A stretch of DNA of 64,000 bases from [Eubacterium] yurii (GCA_900167215.1 FUZS01000011.1:55045-119044), one strand, 5' to 3'; positions 37,578 to 47,045 are shown, counted from the first letter of the stretch. Numbers and translations are program-made. The notes: generated from the letters alone by a model not told the origin.

Positions 37578-37985
37578 TCATCCAAGATCTCCGTATTCTT
37601 TTCCGAGCGGTCTTGTATATTTGCCGTCATTCACCATATGTCCAAATATCGGTGCATAAGGAACAATTCCTTCCCACTTACACTGGTATTTTAAACCCGG
37701 ATTTCTACAAGAACGTTTATAATTTATGTCTTGTATATCAAATGTTCTGTTACTTTGAAAATTTCTCAGCTGTAAGCTAACCGGAGTTGTAATATCTACA
37801 CTACTCATATTATCGAGCAAATCTTCATTATATATTTCTTCATCTAACACATCATCAACATCTAATGTATCTTCTAAATCCATAGCATAATCTACTACTT
37901 GAGCAAATACATTATAAGGAATAAAAGTAAACACCATAGCAAAACTTAGAATAATACTTAAAACTCTATTCTTTATCTTTTTCAT
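37578..37985 (-). CDS. Signal-peptide-bearing 5' part of the VWA protein gene, ended by an in-frame TGA
   Basis: 135 residues: basic MKKIKNR, hydrophobic core, and a cleavage site near VFA-Q, i.e. a Sec signal peptide, followed by an acidic linker and then YTRPLGKEYGDLG and TGA (37580-37578). The frame continues without any shift as GWGSSDWMTGYLLVDLEKL into the 1084-residue part, so the two were one gene of about 1227 codons. A TGG (Trp) to TGA change would explain it. I start at ATG 37985: AAAGG lies 9 bases upstream, whereas ATG 37994 directly abuts that site. TGA is an ordinary stop elsewhere in this window (for example tsaB). Confidence 0.75.
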   Translation of the reverse strand: MKKIKNRVLSIILSFAMVFTFIPYNVFAQVVDYAMDLEDTLDVDDVLDEEIYNEDLLDNMSSVDITTPVSLQLRNFQSNRTFDIQDINYKRSCRNPGLKYQCKWEGIVPYAPIFGHMVNDGKYTRPLGKEYGDLG

Positions 37986-38058
37986 TTTACTCATCCTTTC
38001 AAACTATATTAAATTGACTACAAATATTAGATAAAATAATTATTTTAAGGCAAATAAT

Positions 38059-38100
38059 TCAATCTCCGTTCTTGTACCTCATAGGATTAATATACTTCAT
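38059..38100 (-). CDS. Possible 13-residue leader peptide of the VWA/immunity operon
   Basis: Behind a perfect AAGGAGGT with 8-base spacing an ATG at 38100 opens MKYINPMRYKNGD and stops at TGA. It is the first ribosome binding site on the transcript from the promoter at 38158-38186 and lies 74 bases before the VWA gene. It could be a leader peptide, a secreted short peptide without processing signals, or the stub of a deleted gene. Confidence 0.4.
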   Translation of the reverse strand: MKYINPMRYKNGD

Positions 38101-38157
38101 AACTTAATACCTCCTTAGCGACACATTTTTGTTATGACAGCTTTTCAACTTAACTGC

Positions 38158-38186
38158 ATTATACTCTTTCTATATATAAAATTCAA
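38158..38186 (-). promoter_or_regulatory. Promoter of the VWA/immunity operon
   Basis: On the minus strand TTGAAT (38186-38181), 17 bases, TATAAT (38163-38158). The predicted transcript starts near 38151 and covers the leader peptide, the VWA gene and the array. Sequence 38187-38423 upstream is AT-rich with a weak family-B-like end at 38290-38316 only. Confidence 0.65.
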
Positions 38187-38423
38187 GTATAATTTAAATT
38201 TTGGTATTATAGTTTTTTTTATTAACTTAAAAATATTTCTCTGATTATTATAAAATAAAGCTTAAATTATAAGAGATTTAAATAGAATTTTTCTATTGTT
38301 TTATTAAGCTATTAGCTAATATTATAACTCAATAGAATAATTAATAGTGCACTAATTTAGAATATATTGGTTATTTAATAAATTATCTATTGTTGCGATA
38401 AATTTTCAATGCTCCTTATACAT

Positions 38424-38541
38424 TATAGTAAAACTCTATAAAAAAGCCATGTGATTCTATTTCAGCAAAATTATTGACAATCTGCAAAACGTGTAATTCG
38501 CTAAAATAACATTCTTGGCATTATAAATGGTGATTAGTATG
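38424..38541 (-). repeat. MITE-like dispersed repeat, copy A3
   Basis: On the minus strand: TACTAATCACC, then CATTTATAATGCCAAG, an inner GATTGTCAATAATTTTGCTG and an eroded right end (AGAGTTTTACTAT). It clearly belongs to the same family as copies A2 and A5. Confidence 0.6.
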
Positions 38542-38586
38542 AATTATGCAGATAATAGTACAAACTTTAACTCATAGCCATAAAAT

Positions 38587-38624
38587 ATAAAAAACCCGAC
38601 TTGAATATTTCAAATCAGGTTTTT
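38587..38624 (-). terminator. Terminator of the P-type ATPase unit
   Basis: On the minus strand ACCTGATTTGAA pairs with TTCAAGTCGGGT (two G-U pairs) around a 3-base loop and is followed by TTTTTT. On the plus strand the same positions give C-A mismatches, which supports the minus direction. Confidence 0.7.
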
Positions 38625-38734
38625 TATGTTATGCTATTTTCTTTATTATTAGTAATTCACGCTTTCTTAAACTCAATATAATATTTAAGAAAGTCTAAGC
38701 TTTTTATTAGATTTGACTTAATATATAACAGTCT

Positions 38735-38849
38735 ATACTAATATCTATTTATAATGTCAAGTTTTATGACTAATGGCATTACAGTTTATAAATTATCAGC
38801 ACTGTTATTGTGATACATTTATATAGCTTTTTAATAGATTTTTAGTATT
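38735..38849 (+). repeat. MITE-like dispersed repeat, copy A4
   Basis: Begins ATACTAATATCTATTTATAATG, shares GGCATTACAGTTTATAAATTATC with copy A1 (GTTTTTGAATTATTGGC region) and ends AATAGATTTTTAGTATT. It lies between the ATPase stop and its terminator. Confidence 0.55.
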
Positions 38850-38887
38850 AGGCAAAGCATATACTAACAAGATTAATTTACTCAGCT

Positions 38888-40966
38888 TTATTTTAAATAC
38901 TTTCTTGTTGACATACCGGAAATAACTACAGTAGAAACATTGTGCAACAAGGCAGTAGTTGCAGGAGAAAGCACTCCAAACACTCCCAAAAGTATCAAGG
39001 CTGAGTTGAAGTTGATAATGAAGGAGTAGTTGTCTTCAATTCTCTTGAAAAGTTTTGCAGAGAGCTCTCTAAGAAGTATCAAATCATTCAAATCGCTTGA
39101 AAGTAAAGTTATGTCAGCAACTTCTCTTGCTATATCGGAAGCGTCTTTCATCGCTATCGATACATCTGCAGCACTTAGCGCAGGCGAGTCGTTGATACCG
39201 TCACCTACCATTACTACCTTCTTGCCTTGAGATTTGAGTTCTTCTATTATCTTGTACTTACCGTCAGGCAGTACCTGAGAATAGCAGTGGTTTATACCTA
39301 ATTTCTTGCAAACATTGTTTGCCACGACTTCATTGTCTCCGGTAATCATCACTATATTTTTAAATCCTTGTTCCTTGAGCTTGGCTATTACTTCTTTAGC
39401 CTCCTGTCTTGGAGGATCTTCAATGCTTAATATACCTATTATTTTATCTCCATATGAAAGGAATAAGTTTGAGTATGGAGCACATTCATTTTTCAAGATT
39501 TCTCTTTGTTCATCTGTAAGCAACACCTTTTCATCATCTTCGATAAAGTGTCTGCTACCTATTAGTGTCCTTTGTCCGTCTAATCTTGTCGCTATACCGT
39601 GAGCTACTATATATTCCACTTCTGCATGCTTTTCCTCATGCTCTATCTTTTTCATCTCTGCAGCTCTTACTACTGCTCTTGCTACAGAGTGAGGGAAATG
39701 TTCCTCAAGGCAGGCAGCTATCCTCAACACTTCGTCTTGTGAGTATCCGTAAAATGGAGTGATTTTCGCAAGGGAAGGAGTAGCGTTAGTAAGTGTACCT
39801 GTCTTATCAAAAACTATGGTATCTGCAGCAGCATATTCCTCCAAAAACTTACCGCCTTTTACTACTATACTGTTTTGTGAAGCCTCTTTCATAGCCGATA
39901 TAACAGTAATAGGTGTTGAAAGCTTTATCGCACAAGAATAATCCACCATAAGTACCGCAGTAGCCTTGGTAATATTTCTTGTAAACAAATATACTCCGGC
40001 AAATGTCAATAAGCTGAACGGCACTATCTCGTCAGCAGTCTTTTGTGCCTTTTGTTGTATCCTTGCTTTCAAATCTTGCGACTTATCTATCAAATCAATT
40101 ATCTTGCTTATCCTTGTTTGGTTATCTATAGCGGTTACTTCAATATTTATACTTCCATCTTCCACTATACAGCCGGCATATACTGATAGTCCATTGTATT
40201 TTCTGACTGGCGCAGACTCTCCTGTCATACTTGCCTCGTTTATAAGAGCCTCACCTTTTACTACAGTACCGTCTATAGGTATCATAGAGCCTGTCTTTAC
40301 AATTACTATATCTCCCTTTTCAACAAGACTCATAGGCTTTTTGACCTGAGTTCCGTTTTCTTCGACCCAAACATAGTCCACATTTATCTCCAAAGACTTG
40401 GCAAGTTGAAGATTGGCTGAACGCATAGTATACTCTTCAAGTAAGGATGAGAAGTTGAGTAGGAACATTATTGAATTTGCAGTGGAATAATCACCTGTCA
40501 TCATAGAAACCGAAATTGAAGTGGCATCAAGTACGTTAACGTCCAAATCTCCGTTTAGAAGCGAAGCTATACCTGACTTTATAAACTTATATGACTTAAA
40601 AAGTGTAATCATACCCATAAAATTTTGTGGGAAAATAAGCGGTATAAGTGCTTTTTTTGCAATAAGTTTTAGTGCCTTTACCTTAAAGTTTCTATTTAGT
40701 CTTTCCAGCTCTTCATCTATTGGATAAGCTATTTGCTTCATCTTTTCTTTTGTCATGCCGTCCAAAAGAGACAGCACTTTATCTTTATGCTCATCCAAAT
40801 AATTAATAAGCACAGAGCCGTTGCTTGTGCTTACCTTTACTTCTTTAATGTATTCAAAAGTTTTTAAATAATCCGTCAATCCCATGGCGGAATACTTGTC
40901 AAAGGCATGAGAGCCGTATCTTACTCTTATACGCCCTCTGCCGTCATATACTTTACTATACTTCAT
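38888..40966 (-). CDS. P1B-type heavy-metal-translocating ATPase with an SC (not CPC) membrane motif
   Basis: 692 residues. The catalytic P-type core is complete: TGES (248-251), phosphorylation site DKTGT (387-391), HP-type EEHFPHSVA, MITGDN and MVGDGINDSPAL. The transmembrane metal motif that is CPC in Cu/Zn/Cd pumps reads DYSCAIKLSTP (342-352), as in the CtpC-like subgroup linked to manganese or other metals. The N-terminal ~80 residues resemble a degenerate heavy-metal-associated domain without CxxC. The preceding gene, a DUF6110-like small membrane protein, lies only 4 bases upstream and is a frequent partner. The transported metal is not determined by sequence. Confidence 0.88.
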   Translation of the reverse strand: MKYSKVYDGRGRIRVRYGSHAFDKYSAMGLTDYLKTFEYIKEVKVSTSNGSVLINYLDEHKDKVLSLLDGMTKEKMKQIAYPIDEELERLNRNFKVKALKLIAKKALIPLIFPQNFMGMITLFKSYKFIKSGIASLLNGDLDVNVLDATSISVSMMTGDYSTANSIMFLLNFSSLLEEYTMRSANLQLAKSLEINVDYVWVEENGTQVKKPMSLVEKGDIVIVKTGSMIPIDGTVVKGEALINEASMTGESAPVRKYNGLSVYAGCIVEDGSINIEVTAIDNQTRISKIIDLIDKSQDLKARIQQKAQKTADEIVPFSLLTFAGVYLFTRNITKATAVLMVDYSCAIKLSTPITVISAMKEASQNSIVVKGGKFLEEYAAADTIVFDKTGTLTNATPSLAKITPFYGYSQDEVLRIAACLEEHFPHSVARAVVRAAEMKKIEHEEKHAEVEYIVAHGIATRLDGQRTLIGSRHFIEDDEKVLLTDEQREILKNECAPYSNLFLSYGDKIIGILSIEDPPRQEAKEVIAKLKEQGFKNIVMITGDNEVVANNVCKKLGINHCYSQVLPDGKYKIIEELKSQGKKVVMVGDGINDSPALSAADVSIAMKDASDIAREVADITLLSSDLNDLILLRELSAKLFKRIEDNYSFIINFNSALILLGVFGVLSPATTALLHNVSTVVISGMSTRKYLK

Positions 40967-40970
40967 ACGC

Positions 40971-41189
40971 CTATGCCTCTACCACTGAAGCCTCTTCATC
41001 ATAACACAAGTCTTCAGCTTCTTCTTTGATGTTTTGCATATTTTCTTTAAGGCTCTTTTGTATCTTCATAGTTTCAGCCATACCTTTTACAGCCATCTTG
41101 TGTACCATATCACTCTTAATGACCTTAGCTGCTACTACTCCACCTAAGAAAGCCCATACTCTACGATTTTTTAATACTGATAATAACAT
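40971..41189 (-). CDS. Small DUF6110-like protein co-transcribed with the P-type ATPase
   Basis: A 72-residue protein: MLLSVLKNRRVWAFLGGVVAAKVIKS, a short hydrophobic glycine-rich segment, then an amphipathic acidic helix (KENMQNIKEEAEDLCYDEE). This matches the small DUF6110 proteins that sit in front of CtpC-like ATPases in clostridia (recognition from memory, moderate certainty). AAGGAGAA lies 6 bases before ATG. Its stop is 4 bases from the ATPase start. It may be an assembly or metal-handing partner; the single cysteine is the only obvious ligand. Confidence 0.75.
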   Translation of the reverse strand: MLLSVLKNRRVWAFLGGVVAAKVIKSDMVHKMAVKGMAETMKIQKSLKENMQNIKEEAEDLCYDEEASVVEA

Positions 41190-41483
41190 AAATATTCTCC
41201 TTTTCCAATTTACTAAATAAATGAATTTGATAATTAATAATAAAATTTATAATTATTATACAATTAAAAATTAAATTAATAAAGTATTTTTTATAATTAT
41301 CTTTGGATATTTTTACTTTTTTCACTTAATTCATTTTTAATTGATAATAAGAAATTTATAAATACATTATAAACTATTTTTAAAAAAAGTCAAGATAAAA
41401 TTTAAAAATACAGAAATTTTTATTTTATTTTTAGATTTTAAAGAATCTTAAAATTTTTCAAATGATAATAAACTATAAAAATA

Positions 41484-41507
41484 GAGGCTCCTAAAAAAGG
41501 AGCCACA
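41484..41507 (-). terminator. Probable terminator of ftsK
   Basis: A 6-bp GC-rich stem GGCTCC/GGAGCC with a loop of seven (mostly A). On the minus strand it is followed by TCTATTTTTA, a weak U-tract. It lies about 180 bases after the ftsK stop, beyond repeat copy B3. Confidence 0.5.
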
Positions 41508-41553
41508 TTAAACAATGCATACTTTATATTTAATCTTATACTTAAATTTTAAT

Positions 41554-41655
41554 ACTTATACTACCATCTATTTAATCTATGGATAATCTTCATCAATAGT
41601 CTTCTTAATAATGTATATTCATTATTTTATCTATTATTTTATTAGATTTTAGCAT
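41554..41655 (+). repeat. Dispersed repeat, family B, copy B3
   Basis: Starts ATACTACCATCTATTTAATC, then TATGGATAATCTTCATCAATAG, and ends CTATTATTTTATTAGATTTTAGCAT. It is close to copy B1 in its first 45 bases. Confidence 0.5.
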
Positions 41656-41682
41656 TAAAATTTTAAAATTTTTCATAGGGCA

Positions 41683-44340
41683 TTATTCAGAGATGTAATT
41701 TTTCAAAACCTTTCTTGGTTTTGAGCCGTCGCTCTTTCCGACTATACCGTTTTTCTCCATATCATCCACTATTCTTGAGGCTCTGTTGTAGCCAATTCTA
41801 AACTGTCTTTGAACCAAGGAAACAGATATCTCCTCATTCTCATAGGCAAAATCCACCACCTTTTCGTACAACTCATCGTCAGAATTTCCACTCTTATCCG
41901 ACGCTACTACAATTTCGTCTATTTCTCTTGAAATCTCTTGTTGCGACTGTTCCAAATCTTCGACGTAATTATTTAGCTGTACAAAGTCAGTAATTTTTTC
42001 CACCTCTTCCTCAGTTAGAAATGCCCCTTGTATTCTGACCGGTTTGTTCATACCTATAGGTGAGTAGAGCATATCACCTTTTCCAAGCAGTTTTTCAGCT
42101 CCGCTCATATCTAATATTGTCCTTGAGTCTGTCTGAGATGATACAGCAAATGCAATTCTTGAAGGTATATTTGCCTTTATAAGCCCTGTAATGACATCAA
42201 CAGAAGGTCTTTGTGTCGCTACTACAAGATGTATACCGCAGGCCCTCGCCTTTTGTGCAATCCTGCATATGGCTTCTTCTATCTCCTTAGGCGCTACCAT
42301 CATAAGGTCTGCAAGCTCGTCTATTATTATGACTATTCTCGGCAATTTTTCTTCGTTTTTCTTATTATAGCTTACTATGTCCTTTGATTTGCTCTGAGCA
42401 AAAAGTGCATATCTTTTTTCCATCTCATTTACAGCCCAGCTTAGAGCTGACGGAGTTTTCTTCATATCTGTAACCACTGGTATGATGAGGTGTGGCAATT
42501 TATTATATATGGAAAGCTCCACTACCTTAGGGTCAATAAGTATGAGTTTGACCTCCTCAGGCGAATAGTTGTAGATTATACTGCAAATTATAGTATTGAT
42601 ACAAACTGACTTTCCTGAGCCTGTGGAACCAGCTATAAGTGCATGTGGCATCTTGGTAATATCTGACAATATGACTTCTCCGGAAATATCTTTACCCATT
42701 GCAAATACTATATTATAGTTTTCTTTTTTGTCCATACCTATTTGTATGGTCTCTTTGAAGCTGACAGTCTGACTTGTTTCATTTGGAATCTCCACACCTA
42801 TATAAGATTTGCCCGGTATAGGAGCCTCTATTCTTATGGACTTAGCTGCAAGTGCAAGAGCCAAGTCTTCAGTAAGATTTGTAATCTTGCTGACCTTGGT
42901 ACCTACCTTAGGCTTTACCTCGTACCTTGTAATTGTAGGTCCTACTGCTATGTTTTCAACATTTACCTCCACTCCAAAGCTTAGCAAAGTCTGTTTTAGC
43001 AGTTGAGCCTTTCTTATCTTTTCTGCCCTGTCATACACAGGCACCTTTTCATATTCGCTGAGCAGAGTTAAATTAGGCGGTACATAAGGTTTTTTTACCT
43101 CCTGCACATATACTTCCTCTTCATCATCTTCGCCATTATCTGCTACATATTCCACATTGTAATAGTCTTCATCACTATCTTTAGATGAATTTGAATATTT
43201 TTCAGCAGAATTAATTTTATCCTTAGAATTATTTTCTGATTTTTCAGCAGAATTGTCTTTTATATTATTTACATCTTTTAGCTTACTATCTGTTTGCGTT
43301 TTTTGTTCAACATTTGACTGATTTTTTATGTCTTTATCCGCATTTTCTATAACATTTTCGACCACATGAGTCTGAGTTTTTTCTATATCTTCGCTTTGAG
43401 ATGAGCGTTTTTTATACTTTTCATAAAGAGCGTCTATCCTGTCTTTAAACTCTATTTTATCCTCTTCTTCCCTCTTTATTTTCTCAGCATCACTTATATC
43501 TTCAATACTTTCTTCCACTTCAATCTGCTTTTCATCTTTTCTCAAATCATCCGAAAAAGTGATTGTTTTTTGATACTTTTCAAAATCAGTATCATCATCA
43601 AATTTGACTAAAGGCTTAGGCTTTTTTTTCCCGTATTCGATGTCAGATACATCCATAAAATGCTCGTCAATAAGACTTTCATCAAGTATGGCTCCTTTTT
43701 TAGGCTTTATACTTTTTTGTTTTTCTCTTTTCTCCTGTTTTTTTACCTCAATTGTTTCTCTTGTACCTTGCATAAAGCCAATGGCATAACCTATAGCCGT
43801 CGCTACCATATTCCTCTTATATTTAAGCAAAAGATATAAGAATGAAATAGTGATAAACAGCACTATTCCGGCAGTACCTACCATCTTGTAGAAGATGAAT
43901 GCCACTAAATACGGTACCATACCTGTACCCTTCATGTTCATTGCAAGTGATACTATGTTGTTGACAGTATCAAAGGAGATGTTCACATTTTCAGCCATAA
44001 CCTGAATATTGAAAAATACATAGATAAATATACACATCAGAAAAAATATTACTAAATCAAATTTATTGATATTTGCATAGGAAAATTTATTCTCTGATGT
44101 AAGGTTATAGACTCCTACGACTATGCATGACATGAATATAAAAAAAGAAAAAGCTGAAAAAAGCATCAACACGAAATATTTAAGTCCATTGCCTATTATC
44201 CCAACATCAGGCAATAAAAACATGACAGTAAATACAAGCCCTAATGTAACAAGTAATAGAGATATTGTAGTATCACCAAGATTTGCCGTATTTTTCTTTT
44301 TTTTCGCCTTACTCTTAGTTTTTTTAGATTTTCCCGCCAT
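41683..44340 (-). CDS. ftsK: DNA translocase FtsK/SpoIIIE
   Basis: An 885-residue septal DNA pump that clears chromosome DNA at division or sporulation. Four membrane segments lie within residues 25-175. A long charged linker (about 200-430, rich in Asp, Glu, Lys, Asn, Ser) follows. The motor has alpha-domain NIAVGPTITRYEVKP, Walker A GSTGSGKS (about 571-578) and Walker B IVIIIDELADLM (about 666-677). The DNA-sequence-reading gamma winged helix contains VSLVQRQFRIGYNRASRI. All parts are intact. AAGGAT is 7 bases before the ATG. It lies 71 bases downstream of pnp and may share its transcript. Confidence 0.95.
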   Translation of the reverse strand: MAGKSKKTKSKAKKKKNTANLGDTTISLLLVTLGLVFTVMFLLPDVGIIGNGLKYFVLMLFSAFSFFIFMSCIVVGVYNLTSENKFSYANINKFDLVIFFLMCIFIYVFFNIQVMAENVNISFDTVNNIVSLAMNMKGTGMVPYLVAFIFYKMVGTAGIVLFITISFLYLLLKYKRNMVATAIGYAIGFMQGTRETIEVKKQEKREKQKSIKPKKGAILDESLIDEHFMDVSDIEYGKKKPKPLVKFDDDTDFEKYQKTITFSDDLRKDEKQIEVEESIEDISDAEKIKREEEDKIEFKDRIDALYEKYKKRSSQSEDIEKTQTHVVENVIENADKDIKNQSNVEQKTQTDSKLKDVNNIKDNSAEKSENNSKDKINSAEKYSNSSKDSDEDYYNVEYVADNGEDDEEEVYVQEVKKPYVPPNLTLLSEYEKVPVYDRAEKIRKAQLLKQTLLSFGVEVNVENIAVGPTITRYEVKPKVGTKVSKITNLTEDLALALAAKSIRIEAPIPGKSYIGVEIPNETSQTVSFKETIQIGMDKKENYNIVFAMGKDISGEVILSDITKMPHALIAGSTGSGKSVCINTIICSIIYNYSPEEVKLILIDPKVVELSIYNKLPHLIIPVVTDMKKTPSALSWAVNEMEKRYALFAQSKSKDIVSYNKKNEEKLPRIVIIIDELADLMMVAPKEIEEAICRIAQKARACGIHLVVATQRPSVDVITGLIKANIPSRIAFAVSSQTDSRTILDMSGAEKLLGKGDMLYSPIGMNKPVRIQGAFLTEEEVEKITDFVQLNNYVEDLEQSQQEISREIDEIVVASDKSGNSDDELYEKVVDFAYENEEISVSLVQRQFRIGYNRASRIVDDMEKNGIVGKSDGSKPRKVLKNYISE

Positions 44341-44355
44341 AATATATCCTTAAAC

Positions 44356-44395
44356 AACGTGAGCTTTCCTTATAATTTCAAAGAAAAGCCCACAT
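44356..44395 (-). terminator. Weak terminator or attenuator between pnp and ftsK
   Basis: On the minus strand GTGGGCTTTTC and GGAAAGCTCAC form an 11-position stem with two G-U pairs. The tail is only GTTGTTT, so read-through into ftsK is likely. Confidence 0.45.
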
Positions 44396-44411
44396 TTTAC
44401 ATTATTCTTTT

Positions 44412-46484
44412 TTATAATAAAACTTTTCTTGAAAGATTCAATCTGCCTTGTGAGTCTATCTCAGTTAATTTTACTTCTACGCTGTCGCCTTCTTTAAACA
44501 GATCTTCCACCTTTGCGACTCTTTGCTTATCCATTTGTGAAATGTGAAGTAGACCTTCCTTACCCGGCAATATTTCAACGAATGCACCAAATTGCATTAT
44601 CTTTGTGATTTTACCGCTATAAATCTTACCTACTTCAGGCTCAGCGACAATGCCTTCGATTATAGCTTTTGCCTTCATGCACATTTCCTGATCATTTGAA
44701 AGTATAGATACTTTTCCGTCGTTGTCGATGTCTATTTTTACACCTGTTTCATCTATTATCTTATTTATTACCTTACCGCCTGTACCTATTACTTCTCTTA
44801 TCTTATCAGGATTTATCATCATATTTATTATCATTGGAGCATACGGAGATAGACTTTCTCTTGGCTTGTCTATTACCTTTTTCATCTCTCCAAGTATATG
44901 AAGTCTACCTTCTCTTGCCTGAGCAAGAGCTCTTTTAAGTATGTCTTCATCTATTCCTGAAATCTTTATATCCATTTGTATGGCAGTTATTCCCTTTTCA
45001 GTACCGGCAACCTTGAAGTCCATATCTCCCAAGAAGTCTTCCATACCTTGTATGTCTGACAAAATCACAACATCTTCTTCATCTTTTATAAGTCCCATGG
45101 CTATACCTGCCACCATATCCTTCATAGGCACACCTGCGTCTAAAAGGCAAAGTGTACTGCCGCAAACAGAAGCCTGAGATGTAGATCCGTTTGATGACAT
45201 TACTTCAGATACAACTCTTATAGTGTAAGGGAACTCATCTTCTGAAGGAAGCAAAGGCTCTATAGCCCTTTGAGCAAGTGCACCGTGACCTATCTCTCTT
45301 CTTCCCGGTCCTCTTGAAGCTCTTGCCTCACCTACTGAAAAAGCAGGGAAGTTGTAATGGTGCATATATCTTCTTTCTTCTTCTTCATCCAGTCCATCTA
45401 TAGTCTGAGCCTCAGACAAGCCTGCAAGTGTAGCAACTGACAATACTTGAGTCTGTCCTCTTGTAAATATGGCACTGCCGTGAGTTCTTGGTAATACACC
45501 AGCTTCACACCATATAGGTCTTATCTCTTCTTGCGCTCTATTGTCAGGTCTTACCTTGTCTTTGACTATCATATTACGCACTTCTTTTTTTGTTATGCTG
45601 TATATTACTTCATCAACGTCCTTCATATTCTCAGGGAAGATTTCTTCGAAATGCGCCATCGTTTCGTCTTTTACCTTTTCCATATTTTCTTGACGTTCCT
45701 GTTTATCTACAGTCTTTATAGCATCTTTCATCTTTTGGCTTGCAAATTCTGTTACAGCCACTTCCACTTCTTCAAGCGGTTTAAATACATAATACTCGTC
45801 TTTTTCCTTACCTATTTCATTTGCAATAGTTTGGACAAAGTCGCATATCTTCTTGATTTCTTCATGTGCAAAAAGTATGGCGTTTAGCATTACTTCTTCA
45901 CTCACTTCATTTGAGCCTGCTTCTACCATCATTATCGCATCCTTAGTACCTGATACTACAAGGTACATATCAGATTTTTCCCTTTGCTCAAAAGTAGGAT
46001 TGATTATAAATTGGTCGTCTACAAGTCCAACAGAAACTGAACCTGTAGGTCCGTTGAAAGGTATAGATGATATGCTAAGTGCAACTGATGAACCTATCAT
46101 AGCTATAGTGTCAGGATTGTGATCTATATCCACAGACAGTACAGTTGCCACAACTTGTACGTCATTTCTATATCCCTTAGGGAAGAGCGGTCTTATAGGT
46201 CTATCTATAAGTCTTGATGTAAGTATAGCTTTTTCAGACGGCTTACCTTCTCTTCTTATGAAACTGCCCGGTATCTTTCCCGCAGAATACAATTTTTCTT
46301 CAAAATCAACACTTAGAGGAAAGAAGTCTATTCCTTCCTTCGGTTTCGCAGAATTTGTAGCTGTAACAAGCAATACAGTATCACCATATCTAAGTGTACA
46401 AGCTCCGTTAGCCATTTGAGCCAGCTTGCCTGTTTCGACAGTTAATGTTCTGCCTCCTAATTGCATTTCAAATATGTTGCTCAT
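44412..46484 (-). CDS. pnp: Polyribonucleotide nucleotidyltransferase (PNPase)
   Basis: PNPase is a phosphorolytic 3'-5' exoribonuclease of the degradosome. The 690 residues comprise two RNase-PH domains (the first with [22 protein letters not shown], cited as SVDFEEKLY and GKIPGSF; the second with [14 protein letters not shown]), a linking helical domain, a KH domain ([15 protein letters not shown], about 560) and an S1 domain ([20 protein letters not shown]). These are standard length and order. It lies downstream of rpsO, the conserved rpsO-pnp arrangement. A perfect 12-bp inverted repeat stands about 85 bases before its start. Confidence 0.97.
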   Translation of the reverse strand: MSNIFEMQLGGRTLTVETGKLAQMANGACTLRYGDTVLLVTATNSAKPKEGIDFFPLSVDFEEKLYSAGKIPGSFIRREGKPSEKAILTSRLIDRPIRPLFPKGYRNDVQVVATVLSVDIDHNPDTIAMIGSSVALSISSIPFNGPTGSVSVGLVDDQFIINPTFEQREKSDMYLVVSGTKDAIMMVEAGSNEVSEEVMLNAILFAHEEIKKICDFVQTIANEIGKEKDEYYVFKPLEEVEVAVTEFASQKMKDAIKTVDKQERQENMEKVKDETMAHFEEIFPENMKDVDEVIYSITKKEVRNMIVKDKVRPDNRAQEEIRPIWCEAGVLPRTHGSAIFTRGQTQVLSVATLAGLSEAQTIDGLDEEEERRYMHHYNFPAFSVGEARASRGPGRREIGHGALAQRAIEPLLPSEDEFPYTIRVVSEVMSSNGSTSQASVCGSTLCLLDAGVPMKDMVAGIAMGLIKDEEDVVILSDIQGMEDFLGDMDFKVAGTEKGITAIQMDIKISGIDEDILKRALAQAREGRLHILGEMKKVIDKPRESLSPYAPMIINMMINPDKIREVIGTGGKVINKIIDETGVKIDIDNDGKVSILSNDQEMCMKAKAIIEGIVAEPEVGKIYSGKITKIMQFGAFVEILPGKEGLLHISQMDKQRVAKVEDLFKEGDSVEVKLTEIDSQGRLNLSRKVLL

Positions 46485-46566
46485 AATAACTCCATTTCTT
46501 CTTTGTTTAAATATCCGCTTTAATATCTAATTTAGTCGCTAAATTTATAATTTTCATCTTCCTCAA

Positions 46567-46602
46567 GCTTTTGATGTCTTTTTTTCCTATGACATCAAAA
46601 GC
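46567..46602 (-). promoter_or_regulatory. Perfect inverted repeat in the pnp leader
   Basis: GCTTTTGATGTC (46567-46578) and GACATCAAAAGC (46591-46602), 12 bp without mismatch, loop 12. It is placed 83 bases upstream of the pnp start. No T-run follows on the minus strand. Known pnp mRNAs carry a leader hairpin cut by RNase III for autoregulation; that role here is inferred from position. The remaining 46603-47043 holds a poor, lengthened MITE-like stretch (46786-47012) and nothing else recognised. Confidence 0.5.
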
Positions 46603-47045
46603 AAAGCAGCATATCTACATTACTGCATACATCAGCTAAGTAGCAGATTTTCGCCTTATTTCATAACATATATGACTTTTTAAATGAGTTTTATACTATA
46701 AAATAAAACTAATTTAAAAAAGCATATAAGAATATGATAATAAAGCATATTTTACTGCGATAACAAAGCTCCTGCGGATTATATAATACTAATATCTGTT
46801 TTCCTTCTCTTATTTAAACAATACTAAGAAAGCTCTAAAAAATGATTTAATTTTATCAGCTCTAAATATATGGTCCTCACTTTTGAATAACACCCTTGTT
46901 TTATTGGGATTAAGAATAATGTTTCAAAATTTAATTATTATACATTCTACAGTTTTAGCAAAGCCTTATAAATTATATTTACCATATATGACAGTTTAAG
47001 AGCTTTTAGTATTAAAAACAGATATTTTAGTTTGACATAGTAAAA

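Noticed and set aside
37557..37580. Genome-wide TGA recoding to Trp
   Set aside because: TGA ends several intact genes in this window (tsaB, the GntR regulator, the group II maturase), so the internal TGA is not explained by an alternative code.
46786..47012. Another full MITE copy upstream of pnp
   Set aside because: The ends TACTAATATC and GCTTTTAGTAT are present, but the spacing is about 225 bases and the inner blocks do not match; not listed as a copy.
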